In this document: positions 8,456 to 16,041 of the stretch, one piece after another
Numbering within the stretch: the stretch's first letter is position 1
Layout of the letters: every line of letters starts with the position of its first letter
NCBI RefSeq assembly: GCF_900114645.1
Contig: NZ_FOTR01000014.1
Location: forward strand, 21,513 to 85,512
Direction of reading: 5' to 3'
DNA: 64,000 bases
Source of the DNA: Gracilibacillus orientalis
GTDB taxonomy: Bacteria > Bacillota > Bacilli > Bacillales > Amphibacillaceae
Notes under the pieces: model-generated
Database searches by the model: none
Told to the model about the DNA's origin: nothing
The model's input: only the letters and a program-made list of their open reading frames with translations
Program-made: the position numbers and the translations under genes

Positions 8456-10386
8456 TAGTAGCACTCCTTTTCTTTAATATCTGTCAATTCTTTCAGGCAT
8501 TCAGGGTTACTAATAGAAGCTTTGTTTTTGACTTCTTTTCCAGCAGCTTCTGTTTTAGCTGCACCTTCTACTTTCTTACCATTGATTGTATATGGAATAT
8601 CATTAACTTGATAAATACGTCTTGGTACATGTCTTGGTGATGCCTTTCCACGTATTTGCTGGCGAATATATTTAGCCAGGTCTTTCGTTAAATAATCTGT
8701 TACTACACATAAAACAATTTCTTCATCATTATCACAAGGTAAGCCAAATACAATCGAATCCTTAACTTCTTCAATCTGCTCTACGACACTATAAATTTCT
8801 GCTGTACCGATTCTCACACCGCCCGGATTAAGCACAGTATCTGCACGACCATAGATAATAAAAGACTGATCAATCGTTTGTTCCGCAAAATCACCATGTG
8901 TCCATATGCCAGGTCGTTGGGCAAAGTAATTGTTACGATAACGTTCGTCCCCATTCGCTCCATAGAATGTTAGCGGCATGCTTGGAAAGGGTTGCGTACA
9001 TACAAGATCTCCTTTTTGACCATAGACAGGTGCATTACGTTCGTCGAAAACTTCCATAGCCATTCCTAATGCTTTACAACTGATCTCACCACGAATAACA
9101 GGATGAACTGGTGAACCCATCACAAAACATCCGATAATCTCGGTACCACCTGAAATAGAAGCTAAATAAAGATCTTCTTTAATGGTTTCATATACCCAGT
9201 CATATTGCTCCGCCACAAGCGGTGCACCACAGGAAAGAATACTTTTCAAGGAAGCTAATACATAGTGATCTTTCAATACAACATCTGCTTTCATTAACGA
9301 ATCTAAGTATTTTGGACTCGTGCCAAAATGTGTAAGATCGATTTCTTCTGCAATGTCCCACAAATGTGTCGGCTTATCAGGTAACACCGGAGAACCGTCA
9401 TATAATAAAATTGAAGCATTACTAGCCAAACCAGTAACTATCCATGGATACATCATCCATGCCGTATTGGTATACCAAAACAACACATCTTCTTCATGGA
9501 CATCACAGTGCAATTGATGCTCTTTAACATGTTGTAAAAGCGTTCCTCCGACAGAATGAACAATTGCTTTTGGTAATCCTGTTGTACCTGATGTATATAA
9601 AATATATAAGGGATCATGAAAATCGATTCGTTCAAATGCAGGTGTCTCCGCATCATTTTCAAGTAAAGATTGCCATGTGATCGCCTCTGGCAATTCTCCC
9701 GCAATGGTTATAACTTGATTAATACTATCAATCTGCCCAACTGTTTCTTGTACTTTTTCCGAAATATCAAAAGGCTTCTGTTTATAGTAATATTTGAGAT
9801 TCGCAATCAGTATTTTCGGCTGCACTTGACCAATCCGGTCAATGATTCCTTTAGCACCAAAGTCTGGTGAACAAGAAGTCCACACCGCACCAAGTGATGT
9901 TGCAGCAAGTAAAGCGACTAAGCCTTCCATATTATTAGTAGTAATACCTGCTACACGATCCCCTTTTTGCACTCCAAGTTGCTTTAAACCGTGTTGTGCT
10001 TTTGCTACTTGTTTGCGCAATTCTTGAAAGGTAATCTGCCCTGTTACACCTGCTTCATCCGCTTGATGGGCAGCAACTTGCTCCTTATTACCTTTTAATA
10101 GATTTTCAGCAAAATTTAATCGAGCATCAGGGAAAAAGACCGCATCTGCCATCGAATCTGCGGGAACATAGATTGTTTCTCCTTTATCCCCGATAATACC
10201 GGCATAGTCCCATACGCCGGACCAAAAGTCCCCAATATTAGTGATCGACCAACGATGTAATCTTTCATAGGGAAAGAGTGGTTGATTGACAGACTTTGCA
10301 AAAGCTTTAAGATGTGATTGCTCGATATCTTTATCCCCAGGTTGCCATAATATATGATTCTCTTTCTCTATTGTTTGAGTATTCAT
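8455..10386 (-). CDS. acsA/aacS-like: Acetoacetyl-CoA synthetase (acetoacetate-CoA ligase)
   Basis: A 643-residue AMP-forming ligase of the acetoacetyl-CoA synthetase type. The phosphate-binding YTSGTTGLPKAIVHS lies near residues 266-280, followed by VLFWYTNTAWMMYPW and the A8-like region LNPGGVRIGTAEIY near 537-550. The catalytic lysine context near the C terminus is INGKKVEG. The N terminus (ILWQPGDKDIEQSHLKAF) is characteristic of this subfamily, and the length is normal. It converts acetoacetate, CoA and ATP to acetoacetyl-CoA, which the adjacent thiolase can split to acetyl-CoA. It overlaps the upstream thiolase gene by four bases. Confidence 0.9.
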   Translation of the reverse strand: MNTQTIEKENHILWQPGDKDIEQSHLKAFAKSVNQPLFPYERLHRWSITNIGDFWSGVWDYAGIIGDKGETIYVPADSMADAVFFPDARLNFAENLLKGNKEQVAAHQADEAGVTGQITFQELRKQVAKAQHGLKQLGVQKGDRVAGITTNNMEGLVALLAATSLGAVWTSCSPDFGAKGIIDRIGQVQPKILIANLKYYYKQKPFDISEKVQETVGQIDSINQVITIAGELPEAITWQSLLENDAETPAFERIDFHDPLYILYTSGTTGLPKAIVHSVGGTLLQHVKEHQLHCDVHEEDVLFWYTNTAWMMYPWIVTGLASNASILLYDGSPVLPDKPTHLWDIAEEIDLTHFGTSPKYLDSLMKADVVLKDHYVLASLKSILSCGAPLVAEQYDWVYETIKEDLYLASISGGTEIIGCFVMGSPVHPVIRGEISCKALGMAMEVFDERNAPVYGQKGDLVCTQPFPSMPLTFYGANGDERYRNNYFAQRPGIWTHGDFAEQTIDQSFIIYGRADTVLNPGGVRIGTAEIYSVVEQIEEVKDSIVFGLPCDNDEEIVLCVVTDYLTKDLAKYIRQQIRGKASPRHVPRRIYQVNDIPYTINGKKVEGAAKTEAAGKEVKNKASISNPECLKELTDIKEKECY

Positions 10387-11549
10387 CCTTTTCCTCCTTC
10401 CTCTGGTACCTCAATCAAAATGGCAATCCCTTGACCTCCACCACCACATAGGGAAGCAATGCCTTTACCACCACCACGTCGCTTCAACGCATGTGCCAAT
10501 GTTAATACTAGACGGAAACCAGTACCTCCGAGTGGATGACCTATTGCAATAGCTCCTCCATTAACGTTTACTTTGCCATAATCAATATTCAGTGCCTGAC
10601 AGCTTGAGATAACGACACTCGCAAATGCTTCATTTATTTCAAATAAATCAATATCATCTACTGTTAGTTGCTGTTTATCTAATATTTTTTGCATTGCATC
10701 TGCTGGTTTTGTTTGCAAACTAGCATCCGGTCCCGCAGTTTCTGCCCAGTCAATCACATGAGCAAGTGGTTCTGTTTCTAGTTGTTGTGCTTGCTCTAAT
10801 GTTGTAACCACACCAATACTTGCCCCATCTGTCATTTGTGAAGCATTTCCAGGTGTAATGGTTCCATCTTTCGTAAATGCTGGCCTAAGTTTCGCTAACT
10901 TTTCAACCGTTGTCTGAGGTCGTACCCCTTCATCCTCTGCTAGCACTCCATCGATCGGAAGGATTTCCTCTTGCAACAAGCCTTGTTCAGAAGCTACGGC
11001 AGCTCTTTGCTGAGAGAGAGCTGCAAATTGATCCTGTTCCTCGCGACCAATGTTGTATGCACGATTGTATTGTTCTGTTAGGGCACCCATGGACTGATCA
11101 CTTAAGGAACACCATAATCCATCGTGAAGTAACGTATCGATTATCGTTTGGTGTCCAATACTTTTGATCGATCGAGTCGGAATCACATGAGGTGCATTAG
11201 ACATCGAATCAAAACCGCCTACAACATAAAAAGACCCTTCTTCTAATTTAATTCTGCGTACGGCATCAATGACCGAGGCAACTCCCCCGAGACATACGTT
11301 ATTCAGTGTGATTGCTGGCGTCCTGGTATCCAACCCCGCCTTGTATGCAACTTGCCTAGCAGGGTTTTGTCCTTGACCAGCCTGAATAACTTGCGCTAAT
11401 AATACTCCATCTATAATAGGTAACGTTGCATATTTTTCGACTAAATGTTTCAGTGGCTTGCTCGCTAAAGATACAGCATCAAATTTCGAAAGCCCACCAT
11501 TCCATTTCCCAAAAGGTGTCCGGATCCCGTCTAAAATGACAATCGACAT
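10383..11549 (-). CDS. Acetyl-CoA acetyltransferase (thiolase)
   Basis: A 388-residue degradative/biosynthetic thiolase. The nucleophilic cysteine is in NNVCLGGVAS near residue 86. The NEAFASVV motif is near 299, GHPLGGTG near 341, and the second catalytic cysteine is in SLCGGGGQG near 370. It is the first gene of the acetoacetate operon. Two SAM-I riboswitches with their own terminators lie 90 to 440 bases upstream on the same strand, so its transcription should fall when SAM is abundant. The predicted reaction is acetoacetyl-CoA plus CoA to two acetyl-CoA, or the reverse. Confidence 0.92.
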   Translation of the reverse strand: MSIVILDGIRTPFGKWNGGLSKFDAVSLASKPLKHLVEKYATLPIIDGVLLAQVIQAGQGQNPARQVAYKAGLDTRTPAITLNNVCLGGVASVIDAVRRIKLEEGSFYVVGGFDSMSNAPHVIPTRSIKSIGHQTIIDTLLHDGLWCSLSDQSMGALTEQYNRAYNIGREEQDQFAALSQQRAAVASEQGLLQEEILPIDGVLAEDEGVRPQTTVEKLAKLRPAFTKDGTITPGNASQMTDGASIGVVTTLEQAQQLETEPLAHVIDWAETAGPDASLQTKPADAMQKILDKQQLTVDDIDLFEINEAFASVVISSCQALNIDYGKVNVNGGAIAIGHPLGGTGFRLVLTLAHALKRRGGGKGIASLCGGGGQGIAILIEVPEEGGKG

Positions 11550-11640
11550 AAGTTATAACTCCTTTTTTTCTTATACTTCACACGTAAAGATTTTCACCAC
11601 GTTTCCATGCAAACATTTTATATTTTCCTAACATGTAAAT

Positions 11641-11783
11641 AAAAAAGCCCTCTTCGATAAAAAGAGGACTCTTTCACTCTTCTTATCTTTCAGGATTACT
11701 CCTGTTGGAATTAGCACCTTTTAAGCCATTGCTTAATGGTTGCCGGGTTTCATTGGGCCGGTCCCTCCACCTCTCTTGATAAG
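11641..11783 (-). promoter_or_regulatory. SAM-I (S-box) riboswitch, gene-proximal copy
   Basis: On the minus strand the P1 arms CTTATC (11783-11778) and GATAAG (11687-11682) enclose a textbook S-box. AAGAGAGGTGGAGGGA is followed by CCGGCCC, then GAAACCCGGCAACC, a variable P3/P4 with GGTGCTAATTCC, and the closing P1. A terminator follows at 11668-11641: CCTCTT pairs with AAGAGG and runs into seven T residues. SAM binding should favour the terminator and switch expression off. The next gene, 91 bases downstream, is the thiolase. Confidence 0.95.
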
Positions 11784-11820
11784 TTCGATATATTATATTA
11801 AATATTCTGAATATTTTTCG

Positions 11821-11987
11821 TAAATAAAAAATCCCTCTACATAGAGATAGAGAGATACATTAGAAAGCTATGAATCTCTTATCTCTTCTAAGTGAGACCA
11901 CTTAGATGGAATTGGCACCTATATTAAGTAAAACTTAATGGTTGCCGAGGTTTCTACGGGCCATTCCCTCAACCTCTCTTGATAAGA
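11821..11987 (-). promoter_or_regulatory. SAM-I (S-box) riboswitch, promoter-proximal copy
   Basis: This is a second complete S-box on the minus strand. P1 arms TCTTATC (11987-11981) and GATAAGA (11883-11877) flank AAGAGAGGTTGAGGGA, then GGCCC, GAAACCTCGGCAACC, and GGTGCCAATTCC. Its own terminator lies at 11856-11825: a 9-bp stem with one G-U pair, followed by six T residues. It sits about 100 bases upstream of the other riboswitch on the same transcript, so two terminators act in series. Confidence 0.94.
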
Positions 11988-12032
11988 CAAGAATAATATG
12001 GTCCATTTTTTCAAATCCAAGTAATACACTAC

Positions 12033-12062
12033 ACTTTAGCATGCTTTCGTTGAAATTGTCAA
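12033..12062 (-). promoter_or_regulatory. Sigma-A type promoter for the riboswitch transcript
   Basis: TTGACA (12062-12057) and TAAAGT (12038-12033) are separated by 18 bases on the minus strand, about 45 bases before the first S-box. An inverted repeat, AATTGTC and GACAATT, overlaps the -35 region and could be an operator. Confidence 0.6.
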
Positions 12063-12087
12063 TATATTTCGACAATTATCATGTATG

Positions 12088-12630
12088 TTATTTCACCCAT
12101 TCATCAACTAAAATTCCATAAATAACATGGTCAACATAACGAACATATATCCATTCACCGCTTCTAATATGACCTTCCTCCACGAATCCTAATCTTTCAG
12201 GTATACTTCTGCTTTTTTGATTGTCGACCGCAGCTCTAATTTCCACTTTATTTAACTGTAATTCTGTAAAAGCATAGTCAGTTAATGCTTTAGCTACTCT
12301 TGTCATTATTCCTTTTCCTTGGTAATCAGCTCCAAGCCAATAACCAATATATGCGATCTTATTGGACCAGTCAATGCTGTTATAACCAGCAACTCCAACT
12401 GTTTCATCTTTATATAAAATAACTGCATTTAGACTGTTATTGTCAGCAAAACCTTTTAAACATGATTGAATAAATGCTTTAGTATCTTCTACTTTAACGG
12501 TATTATCCACCCAAGGAAGCCATTCCTTTAAGTAGTCTCTTGAATTTTCGGTTAATTCAAACACTCTTTCTGCATCTCTTAAGTCAATCAGTTTCAAAGA
12601 CAAATGCTCATCAATTTTATGTACAAACAT
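12088..12630 (-). CDS. GNAT family N-acetyltransferase (RimJ/RimL-like)
   Basis: A 180-residue acetyltransferase. Motif A is visible as IAYIGYWLGADYQGKGIMTRVAKAL near residues 94-118, where QGKGI is the acetyl-CoA pyrophosphate loop. Downstream are LNKVEIRAAVDNQKSRSIPERLGF and EGHIRSGEW, typical of the RimJ/RimL group. I place the start at ATG 12630 (MFVHKIDEHL), six bases after GGGAG, rather than 16 codons earlier. The substrate cannot be inferred; ribosomal proteins or small amines are typical. It is monocistronic, upstream of the riboswitch promoter. Confidence 0.85.
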   Translation of the reverse strand: MFVHKIDEHLSLKLIDLRDAERVFELTENSRDYLKEWLPWVDNTVKVEDTKAFIQSCLKGFADNNSLNAVILYKDETVGVAGYNSIDWSNKIAYIGYWLGADYQGKGIMTRVAKALTDYAFTELQLNKVEIRAAVDNQKSRSIPERLGFVEEGHIRSGEWIYVRYVDHVIYGILVDEWVK

Positions 12631-12717
12631 CTCAGTCTCCCGTCCTCTCCCATCAGTAAATTGAAGATATTTTACCAAAAAGCGGAACTAAATTCTAATA
12701 CTCTTTATAAAAAATTA

Positions 12718-12956
12718 ATTAATTACTCTTTCTCATTTGAACAGACCCTTGCTCTACTTCCTGTGCTTGTTGTTGCCTCTTCCTTGGAATTCTCGTTCTC
12801 TTCCTTGGAAAAGTACACCCCTTCCTTGGAATTCTCTTTCCCTTCCTTGGAAATATTCATTTTTCCAAGGAAGAGCAGCACTTTTCCAAGGAACAAAAAA
12901 ACACGAACATTAAATTCGTGTTTTTTCATCATTCGAGTCCTTCTGTCCTAGCCTCT
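12718..12956 (-). repeat. TTCCTTGGAA phased-array element, copy 1
   Basis: The element starts three bases after the pentapeptide gene stop, read on the minus strand. It opens with a conserved block (GAGGCTAGGACAGAAG) and a terminator hairpin (AAACACGAA / TTCGTGTTT, 12923-12898). Six decamers TTCCTTGGAA or TTCCAAGGAA follow, with starts at 12780, 12801, 12822, 12843, 12863 and 12884, that is, every 20-21 bp. Four lie in one orientation and two in the other. A conserved tail containing ACAGGAAGTAGAGCA and AATGAGAAAGAGTA closes it. Copies 2 and 3 are at 19726 and 22571. Confidence 0.9.
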
Positions 12957-12958
12957 CA

Positions 12959-13684
12959 TTATATGACCGTAACATTCGTCAAATCTGCTTTCGTTCTGTT
13001 CAATGTGGCTAAGGTTACTTTGTCCATCGTTGCCCCATCGAAATTTGCTTTATGACAATAATAAGCATATTTAAAAGATACATTTCTAAATATAGCATTT
13101 TTAAAGTTTACACCTTTTAATCCGCTTTGGTAAAAACTTGTACCATTGAATGTATGGTTCTCAAAATCAATGCCAGATAAATTAGAATAGCTTAAATCAG
13201 TGTCATCTAAAGTAGTCTTTTTAAAGCTTGTTTTTGATAAATCTGCCTTCGATAAAGTAGCGCTTGTAAGATTTGCATCGTCAAACATAACATTTCTTAG
13301 ATCACAAGTATCAAAATTAGTATTTGATAAGTCTGTTCCAGTAAAATCTGAACCCCTTATATCACTGCTCCTAAACTCGGTTCCCTGTAAATTCACTTCT
13401 TTAAAATCAGAATCCTTAAGATCCATTTTCGTAAAATCCATTTTTTTCTGTCCTATCTGATTCTCATCCGTTCCTTTTGAAAATTCTTCCACCATTTCAC
13501 TTACATCACCTATCGAGTTAACAGTCATTTTAAAAGCGGTATCTTCGTCATAACCCTGTTCTATGAAGGCATTTAATTTGTCCTGTAAATTGTTGTTTAA
13601 CTCTTCCTTCAACTCCCCAACAGAATGAGTATTTTCATAAGGTAACAATATACCGTCAACATATCTTATTATTTTGTTCGTCAT
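12959..13684 (-). CDS. Pentapeptide-repeat protein with N-terminal helical domain
   Basis: The 241-residue protein has two parts. The first 75 residues form a helical region (VGELKEELNNNLQDKLNAFIEQGYDE) like the prefix domain often found beside PadR regulators. From about residue 83 to the end run pentapeptide repeats with the A(D/N)LxX rhythm: KMDLKDSDFKEVNLQGTEF, then DLSNTNFDTCDL and similar. These build a right-handed quadrilateral beta helix. The start ATG overlaps the PadR gene by four bases, so the two are co-translated. The function is unknown; DNA mimicry or a PadR-linked effector are possibilities. Confidence 0.85.
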   Translation of the reverse strand: MTNKIIRYVDGILLPYENTHSVGELKEELNNNLQDKLNAFIEQGYDEDTAFKMTVNSIGDVSEMVEEFSKGTDENQIGQKKMDFTKMDLKDSDFKEVNLQGTEFRSSDIRGSDFTGTDLSNTNFDTCDLRNVMFDDANLTSATLSKADLSKTSFKKTTLDDTDLSYSNLSGIDFENHTFNGTSFYQSGLKGVNFKNAIFRNVSFKYAYYCHKANFDGATMDKVTLATLNRTKADLTNVTVI

Positions 13685-14028
13685 TTTTCATTTCCACCTT
13701 TCTCTAATAATTGATCTAAAATACGTTTGGATGCTTCCCAATTTCTTTTATTGTCGTAATAGTTATCTTTTCCTTTTTCCGTTATCTTGTAATATTTACG
13801 TCTGCCACCTTGGGTCTCATCTCCCCAATAGGATATGATACCGCCACCCTTCTCAAGGCGCTTCAGACTTGAATACATTGTCGCCTCTTTCAGCTCATAT
13901 TCTCCATCTGAATATTTCGCTATTAATTTCGTTATTTCATATCCATATTTATCTCCACTCATTAATAAGTTCAAAATAATTGTATCTGTATGTCCTCTAA
14001 GCAAATCAGAGGAAGCTTTAATGTTCAT
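13681..14028 (-). CDS. PadR family transcriptional regulator
   Basis: A 115-residue PadR protein. The N-terminal winged helix reads LLRGHTDTIILNLLMSGDKYGYEITKLI, then KEATMYSSLKRLEKGGGIISYW with the wing ETQGGRRKYYKITEKG; a C-terminal dimer helix follows. The start is ATG 14028, nine bases after AGGAGG; an upstream in-frame codon is less well placed. The promoter region at 14046-14094 has ACAATAATACA and TGTATTGT half-sites in inverted order that could be its own operator. The downstream partner is the pentapeptide protein. Confidence 0.88.
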   Translation of the reverse strand: MNIKASSDLLRGHTDTIILNLLMSGDKYGYEITKLIAKYSDGEYELKEATMYSSLKRLEKGGGIISYWGDETQGGRRKYYKITEKGKDNYYDNKRNWEASKRILDQLLEKGGNEK

Positions 14029-14127
14029 TAACTCTGCACCTCCTATATACAATAATACATTACTTTTAGCTTCATTGTATTGTTAAAGCTGTTATAGATT
14101 TCCCAAAGGAGGTATTAAATAACGTGA

Positions 14128-14892
14128 TCAAGATGTTTTTCTTTTAAACACCTGAACAGAAGCTATATAAGTGACAAACAATAACCCCAATAACCATAGA
14201 ACAGACACCCAAATATGATTGCCAACCGGTTCACTCATCAAGAGGTTTCGTACGGCTTCTAAGACCGATGTCATTGGTTGATTGTCTGCAAATACGCGAA
14301 TCCAATTCGGCATTGAATCGGTTGGAACAAAAGCTGAGCTGATAAAAATCAGAAGTAGTACCAGATAACCATAAGACGCTGCCCCTTCTACCGTCTTTGC
14401 CAATAAAGCTGACAGTACAGATATCCAGGAAATTACCAAGATAAACAAAATGAGCATGCCAATTACTAATAACCATTCACCAATATTTGCCCCCGGACGA
14501 AATCCCATAAAAAATGCGCATCCAATAACCAAAAAAGTAGAAAGAGAATTAAATACGACTGATGTCCATACATAACCAGATAATAAAGATGATTTAGCGA
14601 TGGGCATGGAACGAAACCTGTCAATAATTCCTTTATTAATATCATCACTTAATCGTACAGAAGTATAAGTACCTCCTGTAGCAATTGTCATTAAAATGAT
14701 AGCCGGAACTAAATAATTTACATAATTCTCATAACCCGTTTCGATAGCTCCCCCAAATATATAGACAAAGACAAACATAATCATGATCGGCATGGCTATA
14801 GTAGTAATCATCGTATCAAGACTTCTAAATGAAAGTCGCATACTTCGTCCGATCATCACTTTTGTATCACTGAACTTATTCGTTATTTCCAT
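14128..14892 (-). CDS. ABC-2 type transporter permease (DrrB-like)
   Basis: A 254-residue membrane subunit with about six spans. It begins with a cytoplasmic segment (DTKVMIGRSMRLSFRSLDTMI), followed by VFVYIFGG at about residue 40, the DrrB-type RLSDDINKGIIDRFRSMPIAKSS loop near residues 80-103, and the conserved LVLLLIFISSAFVPTDSMPNW near 174. Its start overlaps the ATPase stop by one base (TAATG). Together they form a drug or natural-product exporter. The promoter lies before the ATPase, in the region shared with the divergent mhqR operon. Confidence 0.87.
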   Translation of the reverse strand: MEITNKFSDTKVMIGRSMRLSFRSLDTMITTIAMPIMIMFVFVYIFGGAIETGYENYVNYLVPAIILMTIATGGTYTSVRLSDDINKGIIDRFRSMPIAKSSLLSGYVWTSVVFNSLSTFLVIGCAFFMGFRPGANIGEWLLVIGMLILFILVISWISVLSALLAKTVEGAASYGYLVLLLIFISSAFVPTDSMPNWIRVFADNQPMTSVLEAVRNLLMSEPVGNHIWVSVLWLLGLLFVTYIASVQVFKRKTS

Positions 14893-15833
14893 TAGGCACC
14901 CTCCTTTTCACCAATTATTGTAAGGAATACATCCTCTAGTGTCGGTTGCTTTTGCGTTAATTGTGTAACCGAAATTTCTGCTTGGTCTAAGCGATTTAAC
15001 ATATCTGTCATTTGCTTAATGCTTCCATCAGTAGAGAGGATAATTTTTTGACCTTCTGGATGAATAGTTGGATGAAATTCATCTAGTAACTTAAATGCTG
15101 CTCTAACTTCCCCTACTTGATGGAACCCTAATTCAATATGACCATGTGGCAGTAGTTTTTTCAAATCTCGTGAAGTACCTTCAGCAACTATTTCTCCCTT
15201 ATTTAGAATAGCAATGTGATCAGCAAGATGATCTGCCTCTTCTAAATACTGTGTTGTTAAAAATACTGTTGTTCCGGCAGCAGATAATTCCTTAATCATT
15301 TGCCATAGAGATAACCTACTTTGTGGATCTAATCCTGTAGTTGGTTCATCTAGAAAGATAACTGGTGGGTTTCCTAACAAACTCATCGCAAGGTCAAGTC
15401 GACGTCGCATACCTCCTGAATATGTGGCAACTCGTTTATCAGCAGCATCCAGTAAATCAACTCTTTCAAGTAACTCATCTGCCTTTTTATTTGCTTCTGG
15501 TAAATGACGAAGTTTTCCAATCATGCGTAAGTTTTCTCTACCTGATAATCCTTCATCCACCGCAGCATATTGACCTGTCAAACTAATAACTCCGCGTACT
15601 TCTTCCGGCTCCTTGGAAACATTAAATCCATTGATAAAGGCAGAGCCTTTATCCGCTTTAAGAAGTGTCGAGAGGATTCTAATTGTTGTTGTTTTTCCCG
15701 CTCCATTGGAACCTAACAAAGCAAAAATACTACCCTTTTTTACGGAAAGATTGATATTTTTTAATACTTCTTGGCCTTTATAGGACTTCTGAAGATCTCG
15801 AACAGCAACGACAGTTTCCTTCGAATCAACCAT
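14892..15833 (-). CDS. ABC transporter ATP-binding protein (DrrA-like)
   Basis: A 313-residue DrrA-type exporter ATPase. Walker A LGSNGAGKTT is near residues 38-47, signature YSGGMRRRLDLAMSLL near 139-154, Walker B VIFLDEPTTGLD near 159-170, and LTTQYLEEADHLADHI with the DrrA-type glutamine near 194. The C-terminal domain contains the typical LEDVFLTIIGE end. It is the first gene of a two-gene exporter unit divergent from mhqR. The substrate is unknown; the divergent detoxification operon hints at a toxic compound, but this is only context. Confidence 0.9.
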   Translation of the reverse strand: MVDSKETVVAVRDLQKSYKGQEVLKNINLSVKKGSIFALLGSNGAGKTTTIRILSTLLKADKGSAFINGFNVSKEPEEVRGVISLTGQYAAVDEGLSGRENLRMIGKLRHLPEANKKADELLERVDLLDAADKRVATYSGGMRRRLDLAMSLLGNPPVIFLDEPTTGLDPQSRLSLWQMIKELSAAGTTVFLTTQYLEEADHLADHIAILNKGEIVAEGTSRDLKKLLPHGHIELGFHQVGEVRAAFKLLDEFHPTIHPEGQKIILSTDGSIKQMTDMLNRLDQAEISVTQLTQKQPTLEDVFLTIIGEKEGA

Positions 15834-15897
15834 AATGGCATTCTCCTTATCTATTGTTTTGGGATGATGTCTCTGTCACCCGCAAATACAATATATA

Positions 15898-15950
15898 TCA
15901 TATTACTGTTAATGTAAAGGTAATATTAAAGTAATAGTAATGTTATCATA
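15898..15950. promoter_or_regulatory. Repeated GTAAT motifs upstream of the DrrAB exporter
   Basis: Between the exporter and mhqR, ATTACT and AGTAAT half-sites occur around GGTAATATT, giving several overlapping short inverted and direct repeats within about 50 bases. This is the kind of pattern seen at regulator operators. No regulator can be assigned from sequence. Confidence 0.35.
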
Positions 15951-15979
15951 AATATTGATTGTTTTTTAAAATCCATGTA

Positions 15980-16027
15980 TTGACATAGCTCGTTTATTTT
16001 TATATAATTATCTCGAATTCGAGATAA
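15980..16027 (+). promoter_or_regulatory. mhqR promoter with perfect 20-bp MhqR-type operator
   Basis: TTGACA (15980-15985) and TATAAT (16003-16008) are separated by 17 bases, matching the sigma-A consensus. The operator TTATCTCGAATTCGAGATAA at 16008-16027 is a perfect 20-bp palindrome that starts at the last base of the -10 box. It matches the remembered MhqR box of Bacillus subtilis (ATCTcgaAtTCgAGAT). Bound repressor would block initiation, so mhqR is autoregulated. Confidence 0.9.
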
Positions 16028-16041
16028 AAAGGAATGATTCT

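Noticed and set aside
12780..12893. CRISPR-like array
   Set aside because: Repeats are only 10 bp, spacers 10-11 bp, repeat orientation flips, spacers are partly alike between copies, and no cas genes are present.
12723..12932. Open frame with heptad-like SKEGKEN repeats across array copy 1 (and the similar frames at 19782-20006 and 22416-22703)
   Set aside because: The 7-residue rhythm is a by-product of the 21-bp decamer spacing. The frames lack ribosome sites, the start at 19782 lies within the terminator stem, and copy 3 does not keep the frame.
13200..13460. 86-codon plus-strand frame opposite the pentapeptide gene
   Set aside because: It is the antisense shadow of regular pentapeptide repeats, which keep alternate frames open.
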